Of a DNA stretch of 64,000 bases, positions 58,903 through 64,000 are shown piece after piece. Origin of the DNA: Mycobacterium seoulense (GTDB lineage Bacteria; Actinomycetota; Actinomycetes; Mycobacteriales; Mycobacteriaceae); assembly GCF_010731595.1 (NCBI RefSeq), contig NZ_AP022582.1, positions 5,456,001-5,520,000 on the forward strand. Reading direction: 5' to 3'. Position 1 is the first letter of the stretch. Every line of letters starts with the position of its first letter. The notes under the pieces were generated by a model. The model did not search any database. It worked only from the letters and a program-made list of their open reading frames with translations, and was not told the origin of the DNA. The translations under genes and the position numbers were made by a program.

Positions 58903-59781
58903 GTGACTGGCTCGTACACATACTCGTTCGATGACATCCGAAACCGTCCGGTCGCGGTGGTCGGGGCGGGAACGCTGGGCCGCCGCATCGCGTTGATGTT
59001 CGCCAGCCGCGGCGGCACCGTCCGGATCTTCGCCCCGCGCGCCGAACAGCGCGCCGCCGCGGTGCAGTACGTCGCGGAAGCCCTACCGAAGCTGTTGGAG
59101 GACCGCGGCTTTGGTGAACTGGGTGGCGCGACGGCCGCGGGGTCGCTGGAAGAGGCGTTGGACGACGCCTGGCTTGTCGTGGAGTCCGTCCCGGAGAAAC
59201 TGGAGATCAAGATCGCAACGTGGGACCAGATCGACCAAGCCGCGCCGCCGGGCACCATCTTCGGCACCAACTCTTCGTCGTATCCGTCGCGTCTGATGGC
59301 CCGCGGCGTGCGCGACAAGACCCGCTTGTGCAACACGCACTTCTACATGCCGCCCGAGGCCAACGCCGTCGACCTGATGTCCGACGGGCAGACCGACCGC
59401 GGCCTGCTCGACACCCTGCTGACCGTGCTGCCCGAGTTCGGCGTCCATCCCTTCGAGGCGCGCAAGGAATGCACCGGCTTCATCTTCAATCGCATCTGGG
59501 CGGCGATCAAGCGGGAGTCCCTGGCCGTGGTCGCCGAGGGTGTGGCGCGCCCAGAGGATGTCGACGGGATGTTCAAGAGCAACCTGGGCGTGCCGGCCGG
59601 TCCGTTCCAGATGATGGACGCGGTCGGGCTGGACGTGGTGCTCGACATCGAGAACCACTACGCCGACGAGTTCCCGCACCTCCCGAGGCACGTGCGGGAG
59701 TTGCTGCAGTCGTACGTCGATGCCGGCAAGCTCGGCGTGAAGTCCGGCGAAGGTTTCTACAGTTATCGGTCCGGGGCGTGA
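58903..59781 (+). CDS. 3-hydroxyacyl-CoA dehydrogenase
   Basis: A 292-residue NAD-dependent dehydrogenase of the HCDH family. Rossmann motif VAVVGAGTLGRRIAL, VVESVPEKLEIK, GTNSSSYPSRLMA, NTHFYMPP (active His), and the C-terminal domain with GVPAGPFQMMDAVGLDVVLDI. It probably oxidises a 3-hydroxyacyl-CoA or related hydroxy acid. Start GTG 58903, 34 bases after the SRAP gene. Confidence 0.9.
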   Translation: MTGSYTYSFDDIRNRPVAVVGAGTLGRRIALMFASRGGTVRIFAPRAEQRAAAVQYVAEALPKLLEDRGFGELGGATAAGSLEEALDDAWLVVESVPEKLEIKIATWDQIDQAAPPGTIFGTNSSSYPSRLMARGVRDKTRLCNTHFYMPPEANAVDLMSDGQTDRGLLDTLLTVLPEFGVHPFEARKECTGFIFNRIWAAIKRESLAVVAEGVARPEDVDGMFKSNLGVPAGPFQMMDAVGLDVVLDIENHYADEFPHLPRHVRELLQSYVDAGKLGVKSGEGFYSYRSGA

Positions 59782-59820
59782 CCGCGACGCCGCCGAGCCA
59801 GGTCCGGCCGAACGCGTGGC

Positions 59821-60117
59821 CTAGTTGCTGAGCACCAGCTTCCAGTTACCGTTGATGTTCCGATCCGGAATACACCAGAAGTTGTTCCAGGTACCCGGCG
59901 TGGTGGCCTTCACGCCCGGCCCGGCGTTCTGGCACGCCTCCCGGGTTGGGTAATTACCCTCGGTCTGAATCGTGTCGGCGTGGCTGACAACCACGCCGGT
60001 CGTCATCAACCCCGCGAATGCCAGTGCGCCGGCGGCAAGGATTGTCCCGGCGCGCGCTTTGCCGGCCGATTTCTTCACACCCGGCCGAGTCCGGTTGAAC
60101 GATCGCTTCGTTTCCAT
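59821..60117 (-). CDS. Small secreted hypothetical protein
   Basis: A 98-residue protein with a basic N-terminus (METKRSFNRTRPGVKKSAGKAR), a hydrophobic segment (about 25-45) and a likely signal-peptidase site after SHA. The mature part of about 51 residues has two cysteines (QNAG-side and WCIPD), probably a disulfide, and the tail GNWKLVLSN. It is a mycobacterial secreted-peptide type I cannot name. A perfect AGGAGG lies before the ATG. Confidence 0.8.
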   Translation of the reverse strand: METKRSFNRTRPGVKKSAGKARAGTILAAGALAFAGLMTTGVVVSHADTIQTEGNYPTREACQNAGPGVKATTPGTWNNFWCIPDRNINGNWKLVLSN

Positions 60118-60374
60118 TCAATCCTCCTGTGGCGCTCCATCTGGCGGTCCGTGAGGGGGATACGAACCCGCGGTAGCGCAAAGTGTATGACCACACGAGC
60201 CCACGAGCCGCTCGAACTGGGCAACAACGTTGTCTCCCGCCGACAAATGGGTGGCGCGGCCCCGCACAATGCACGGGAATTTGGTTCAACGTTTGTCCGC
60301 GATATCCACGCGTGATACCGAATTGTTTCGCCAAAGACATTTCCTTTGCGCCGATGATGGCGAACCATATTGGC

Positions 60375-60959
60375 ATGACGAATACCGACCAGACCGTGTT
60401 TGAGGGTCCCCTGCAGCAACTTGCCCGCAGCGCGTGGCAGTTGCTTCTGCTCATCGGTGTCCTGGCGGTGGCACTTGGTGCCATCGTGCTGGCTTGGCCA
60501 GGCAAGACACTATTCGTGGCGGGTGTGCTGTTCGGCATCTATTTGGTGGTTTCCGGGATCGGGTATGTGTTTGCCGCGTTCGGCACACACACCGGGGCCG
60601 CGATGAGGGTGTTGACGTTCATCACCGGCATCGTGTCGCTGGTTCTCGGCCTCTTTTGCTTTCGCGACAAATTCGAGGCGGTCACCCTGCTCGCCATATG
60701 GATCGGCGTTAGCTGGCTGTTTCGCGGGTTCACCCTGCTCGCGGCGGCGCTGTCGTTCGACCACCTGCCCGGCCGCGGCTGGCAGGTGCTGTCCGGGCTG
60801 ATCATCGTGATCGGCGGCGCCGTGCTGATCGTCTCGCCGCTCGACTCGATCGCCGTCCTGACCCTGGTCGCCGGCTGCTGGCTGATCGCCATCGGCATAG
60901 TGGACGTCATCACGGCGCTTCAGGTTCGCAGCCGGGCCAAAGGCGTGACGGGAGTCTAG
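60375..60959 (+). CDS. HdeD-like DUF308 membrane protein
   Basis: A 194-residue protein with six predicted helices in three hairpins (LLLLIGVLAVALGAIVLAWPGKTLFVAGVLFGIYLVVSGIG and two similar units), typical of the HdeD/DUF308 family linked to acid and stress tolerance. ATG 60375 (MTNTDQTVFEGPLQQLAR) is preferred by family likeness; ATGs at 60354 and 60357 are possible. Its stop shares CTAG with the convergent PucR gene. Confidence 0.85.
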   Translation: MTNTDQTVFEGPLQQLARSAWQLLLLIGVLAVALGAIVLAWPGKTLFVAGVLFGIYLVVSGIGYVFAAFGTHTGAAMRVLTFITGIVSLVLGLFCFRDKFEAVTLLAIWIGVSWLFRGFTLLAAALSFDHLPGRGWQVLSGLIIVIGGAVLIVSPLDSIAVLTLVAGCWLIAIGIVDVITALQVRSRAKGVTGV

Positions 60960-62176
60960 GGGAGCCGCCGCTCCGCCTCGAACACCAGGCACAGCTCGGC
61001 GACATCCCTTGGCCGCGAAAGCGATCGGCCGGTCAACTCCTCGATGCGGCGCAGCCGGTGCCGCACCGTGTTGGGGTGGCAGAAGATTTTCGACGCGGCG
61101 TCGTTGGCGGAGCCGCCCGAATCCAGCCAAGCCTGGAAGGTATCGAGAAGGACCGCGCGCTCCTCGGCGGGCAGTTCGTCCACCCGCCGCAACAGCGACG
61201 ACCTGATCTTTGCCATCGCCTCGGGCGCGCTGACCGCCAACACGGCCAGCGGGGTGTCGTCGAAGACCGAGATCAGCGACGCACCAGACGGTTTGCCGGT
61301 GAGCGCCAATCGGGCTAGTCGCAACGCGTCGCTGGTTTCGGCCAGTTCGCGAAACGGCGGGCTGATGCCGACCCGCGCGATCGCGACCTGGCCGAGCACT
61401 TCGACGAGGGTGTTCAGGGCGTCGGTCGTTGGCCCGTTGAGATGGACGATGCCCACCTGCACGTCAGGCAGGAGCCGCCAGGCCGACCGAATATCGCGGG
61501 CGGACAGCTTGTTTTCGATCACCGGCAGCCCCACCCTCCCGATCGCGGGCAGTTCCGCGGCCACCACGACATAGGGGCCAGAGGTGGGCAGGCGCAGCAG
61601 ATCGGCGGCCTCCCAGAGGCTCCGCCTGTTGGTCATCCGGCGGGACAACAGCGCTTCCACCAATGCCGATCGCTCTTCCTCCCGCTCCAGGATCTGCGTC
61701 GTGAGTTGGTGGCGGTAAGCGTCGGCCATCGCTTGGGTGAACGTCTCCTGGGCGAAGAAGATCCGTGCCGTCGCATCCAGGATGGCGTCGGTCGGTATTG
61801 CCGCGGCACGGGCGGTGGCGAGGGTCTCCTCCCACATGAACCGAAAACCGATCCGGTAGGCGGTCATCACCGCCGGTAGCGGCACGCCCGCGAGCGCACG
61901 TTCGGTGCCGGTGCGCTCGGCGGGTGAGACGTCGACATCGGCGCCGCTGGTGAGAGAGTCGAAGATGAACGCCACGTTCGCCGCGCAACTCTGCGCGACC
62001 TGATCCTTGGTGACGACGCCGCCGTCCCGGTATGCGTCGATGTCGCGGCAGAGCAGATCGGCCATCGCCTTTCCCAATTTCGGTGCGCGAGACAGCATGA
62101 GCTTGCTGAGTTCGGCGACATACGGATCGATCGGTGCGCCATGCCGAACACCGCGGTTTCTCGGTGCCACGCCCAT
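60956..62176 (-). CDS. PucR-family transcriptional regulator
   Basis: A 406-residue regulator: an all-helical N-terminal RsbRD-like region (about 20-170), a GGDEF-like middle and the PucR C-terminal HTH with LLDTFQAWLDSGGSANDAASKIFCHPNTVRHRLRRIEELTGRSL. It is divergent from fadD and a PHA-synthase-like gene across 143 bases and probably regulates them in response to a fatty or organic acid. Start ATG 62176. Confidence 0.88.
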   Translation of the reverse strand: MGVAPRNRGVRHGAPIDPYVAELSKLMLSRAPKLGKAMADLLCRDIDAYRDGGVVTKDQVAQSCAANVAFIFDSLTSGADVDVSPAERTGTERALAGVPLPAVMTAYRIGFRFMWEETLATARAAAIPTDAILDATARIFFAQETFTQAMADAYRHQLTTQILEREEERSALVEALLSRRMTNRRSLWEAADLLRLPTSGPYVVVAAELPAIGRVGLPVIENKLSARDIRSAWRLLPDVQVGIVHLNGPTTDALNTLVEVLGQVAIARVGISPPFRELAETSDALRLARLALTGKPSGASLISVFDDTPLAVLAVSAPEAMAKIRSSLLRRVDELPAEERAVLLDTFQAWLDSGGSANDAASKIFCHPNTVRHRLRRIEELTGRSLSRPRDVAELCLVFEAERRLP

Positions 62177-62239
62177 AGCGCAAACCTTATGCCCGGGTCT
62201 TGGCGAATGTGGCCGCTCACACCGAACCGGCCTTCTTGT

Positions 62240-62253
62240 TGTTTCCGCAAACA
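62240..62253. promoter_or_regulatory. Inverted repeat between PucR regulator and fadD
   Basis: TGTTT-CCGC-AAACA is a perfect 5-4-5 inverted repeat, the clearest dyad in the divergent promoter region; a PucR operator is possible. Confidence 0.3.
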
Positions 62254-62319
62254 TTGTGACCCGCGCTGGCCGAGATCACGCTTGAAGCGAGCACGATAAG
62301 CACTCCCCGGAGGCCCCGC

Positions 62320-63831
62320 ATGACCGCATTGAGCGCCGATCTGGTCAGGTCGAAAGATCGCCACGCAGAACGCACGGCGCTGCGTTGTGACGACTTGCGG
62401 TTCACCTATGCGGAATTCGACGCGGCGGCGGCCCGGGTCGCCACGCTCCTCGAGCGGGCCGGGGTGGAGCCGGGTGATCGGGTGGGCGTGATGCTGCCCA
62501 ACACGCCGGCATTCGCCATTGTCTTCTACGGCATCATGTATCGCGGCGCCGTCGCGGTACCGGTGAACCCGTTGCTCAAGGCCCGGGAGGTCGCCTACTA
62601 CCTGCTCAACAGCGGTGCCAGGGCGTTGTTCGCGACACCGGCCTTCGCCGACACGGCCACCACCGGTGCCCGCGACGCGGGCGCCCGCTGCTGGCTCGTC
62701 GACGACGCCGGGCTGGCCGAGCTGGTCGCCGGCGTGCCCGCCCAGGACTCCCCAGTTCAGCGCGACGACGAGGACATCGCGGTCATCCTGCACACCTCCG
62801 GGACCACGGGTAAGCCCAAGGGCGCCATGCTCACTCACGGCAATCTGCGCCGTAACGCCGACGTCAGCGTCCGCACCCTGATCGAGACCGGTCCGGACGA
62901 CGTGGTGATGGGCTGTCTGCCGTTGTTCCATGTCTTCGGGCTGACCTGTGGCCTGAATTCTTCGGTCCTGGCGGGAGCGATGCTGACGCTCGTTCCGCGC
63001 TTCGACCCCCGCAAGGCGCTCGAGGTGATCGAGCGTGACCGGGTCACGGTTTTTCAGGGGGTGCCGACAATGTATTCGGCGCTGCTCTCCGTGGCGGACG
63101 AGGCCGTGCCGGGGGCGACGCACAGCCTTCGAACCTGCGTCTCGGGTGGTGCAGCGCTGCCGGTCCAGGTGCTCACCGACTTCGAAAAGGCTTTCGGCTG
63201 CCCGGTTCTCGAGGGGTACGGGTTGTCCGAGAGCTCCCCGGTGGCGGCGTTCAACCACCCGAACCGGCCGCGCAAGGCGGGCTCGATCGGCACCCCGATC
63301 GAGGGTGTCGAGATGCGGGTGGTCGACCTCGACGGCGTCGAGGTGCCGCAGGGTGAGACGGGCGAGGTCCAGATCCGCGGCCACAACGTGATGAAGGGCT
63401 ACTGGAACCTGCCCGACGCGACGGCGGGCAGCATCACGGCCGACGGGTGGCTGAACACCGGTGACATCGGACGCGTCGACTCCGGCGGCTATTTCTACAT
63501 CGTCGACCGGACCAAGGACATGATCATCCGCGGCGGGTACAACGTGTATCCCCGCGAGATCGAGGAGGTGCTCTACGAGCACCCGGCGGTGGCCGAAGCC
63601 GCCGTCGTCGCCATCCCGCACGACTCCCTCGGTGAGGAGGTCGGTGCCGCCGTCGCGCTCAAGGAGGGCGCGGCCGTCGCGCCGGAAGAGCTGCGCGACT
63701 ACGTCAAGGCCCGGGTGGCCGCCTACAAATACCCGCGACTGGTGTGGCTCGTCGACGCGCTGCCCAAAGGACCGACCGGGAAGGTCCAGAAACGCGACAT
63801 CACCGTCCCCACAACCGAAAGTGCACGATGA
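62320..63831 (+). CDS. Long-chain-fatty-acid-CoA ligase (FadD-type)
   Basis: A 503-residue AMP-forming acyl-CoA synthetase. The ATP loop is HTSGTTGKPKG, followed by YGLSESSP, NTGDIGRVDSGGYFYIVDRTKDMIIRGGYNVYPREIEE, and the catalytic Lys in GPTGKVQKRD. GGAGG precedes the ATG. It overlaps the next gene as ATGA and is controlled from the PucR intergenic region. Chain-length preference cannot be read from sequence. Confidence 0.92.
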   Translation: MTALSADLVRSKDRHAERTALRCDDLRFTYAEFDAAAARVATLLERAGVEPGDRVGVMLPNTPAFAIVFYGIMYRGAVAVPVNPLLKAREVAYYLLNSGARALFATPAFADTATTGARDAGARCWLVDDAGLAELVAGVPAQDSPVQRDDEDIAVILHTSGTTGKPKGAMLTHGNLRRNADVSVRTLIETGPDDVVMGCLPLFHVFGLTCGLNSSVLAGAMLTLVPRFDPRKALEVIERDRVTVFQGVPTMYSALLSVADEAVPGATHSLRTCVSGGAALPVQVLTDFEKAFGCPVLEGYGLSESSPVAAFNHPNRPRKAGSIGTPIEGVEMRVVDLDGVEVPQGETGEVQIRGHNVMKGYWNLPDATAGSITADGWLNTGDIGRVDSGGYFYIVDRTKDMIIRGGYNVYPREIEEVLYEHPAVAEAAVVAIPHDSLGEEVGAAVALKEGAAVAPEELRDYVKARVAAYKYPRLVWLVDALPKGPTGKVQKRDITVPTTESAR

Positions 63832-64000
63832 CCATGGCAACCAAGACCGCGGCCGATGAGCTCGCCGTACCACTGGACCTGCTGCTGACCAGCGCCACCA
63901 AACCGTTCGCGAGCCGGATGCTGCCGGACGCCACCTGGGCGCGCTTCGGCGCCAACCTGGCCAAGCAGCCCGGCGCGGTGGCCGGCCGGATCGGCGCGCT
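63828..64000 (+). CDS. Probable PHA-synthase-like alpha/beta hydrolase, 3' truncated by window
   Basis: The first 57 codons of a gene running off the window: MTMATKTAADELAV, then PLDLLLTSATKPFASRMLPDATWARFGANLAKQPGAVAGRIGA. This N-terminus resembles actinobacterial poly(3-hydroxyalkanoate) synthase-type alpha/beta hydrolases, but the catalytic part lies outside. Its ATG overlaps the fadD stop by 4 bases, so it is cotranslated with an acyl-CoA ligase that could supply its substrate. Confidence 0.5.
   Translation, partial: MTMATKTAADELAVPLDLLLTSATKPFASRMLPDATWARFGANLAKQPGAVAGRIGA

Overview
The window is high-GC actinobacterial DNA. Its gene content and order match the Mycobacterium tuberculosis Rv3270 to Rv3226c block (ctpC, lcp1, rmlD-wbbL1-manB, mamA, fbiB-fbiA, whiB2, pmmA, manA, alkB-rubA-rubB, sahH, tmk, mtrA-mtrB-lpqB, hpf, secA1, tgs3, ppk2, desA3, rsgA, aroA), shown here in reverse orientation. 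Several differences from M. tuberculosis suggest a slow-growing non-tuberculous species, probably of the M. avium complex: intact tgs3, a Nudix gene behind mamA, no Rv3243c, an extra signalling island after secA1, and an AraC/Baeyer-Villiger block. The species call is inference. I saw no rRNA, tRNA, IS element, prophage or CRISPR.

Layout. 1-4273: 3' end of an acyl-CoA ligase, the zinc-efflux pair pacL1-ctpC, and a TIGR03089 protein. 4261-8711: cell-wall linker genes, lcp1 (arabinogalactan ligation) divergent from rmlD-wbbL1-manB (dTDP-rhamnose, rhamnosyl transfer, GDP-mannose). 8724-13199: a tightly coupled minus-strand run fbiA-fbiB-mamA-Nudix (coenzyme F420 and adenine methylation). 13525-18806: whiB2, then pmmA, an SIS-like protein and manA (mannose supply). 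18823-24149: a flavoprotein, an amino-acid permease, and the alkane hydroxylase operon alkB-rubA-rubB-tetR. 24246-35447: the housekeeping series sahH, tmk, mtrAB-lpqB, comF, hpf, secA1.

35574-39983 is an accessory island. It holds a tandem HD-GYP/LuxR protein, a Cys-rich class III adenylate cyclase and an ABCG-type exporter, separated by a perfect 14-bp-stem terminator. mddA, a KhtTU-like K+/H+ antiporter, an Rv3235-family protein, tgs3, ppk2, and the DesA3 desaturase with its reductase follow. 48771-55792 is a second accessory block: NTF2-like protein, AraC regulator, flavin monooxygenase, two small proteins, and a divergent HxlR versus thiolase/NmrA pair. 55779-58868 holds rsgA, aroA and an SRAP protein. 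The reading frame of aroA is broken twice in this sequence. The end carries a hydroxyacyl-CoA dehydrogenase, a small secreted protein, an HdeD-like protein, and a PucR regulator divergent from fadD and a partial PHA-synthase-like gene.

The most useful non-coding observations are palindromes that pair with a plausible adjacent regulator: the alkB promoter with TetR, the HxlR/thiolase intergenic region, and the paired reductase/desA3 promoters. Others are a LexA-box-like site before whiB2, a dispersed hairpin repeat with a compensatory base change, and a leader that may hide the ribosome binding site of the Rv3235-family gene.
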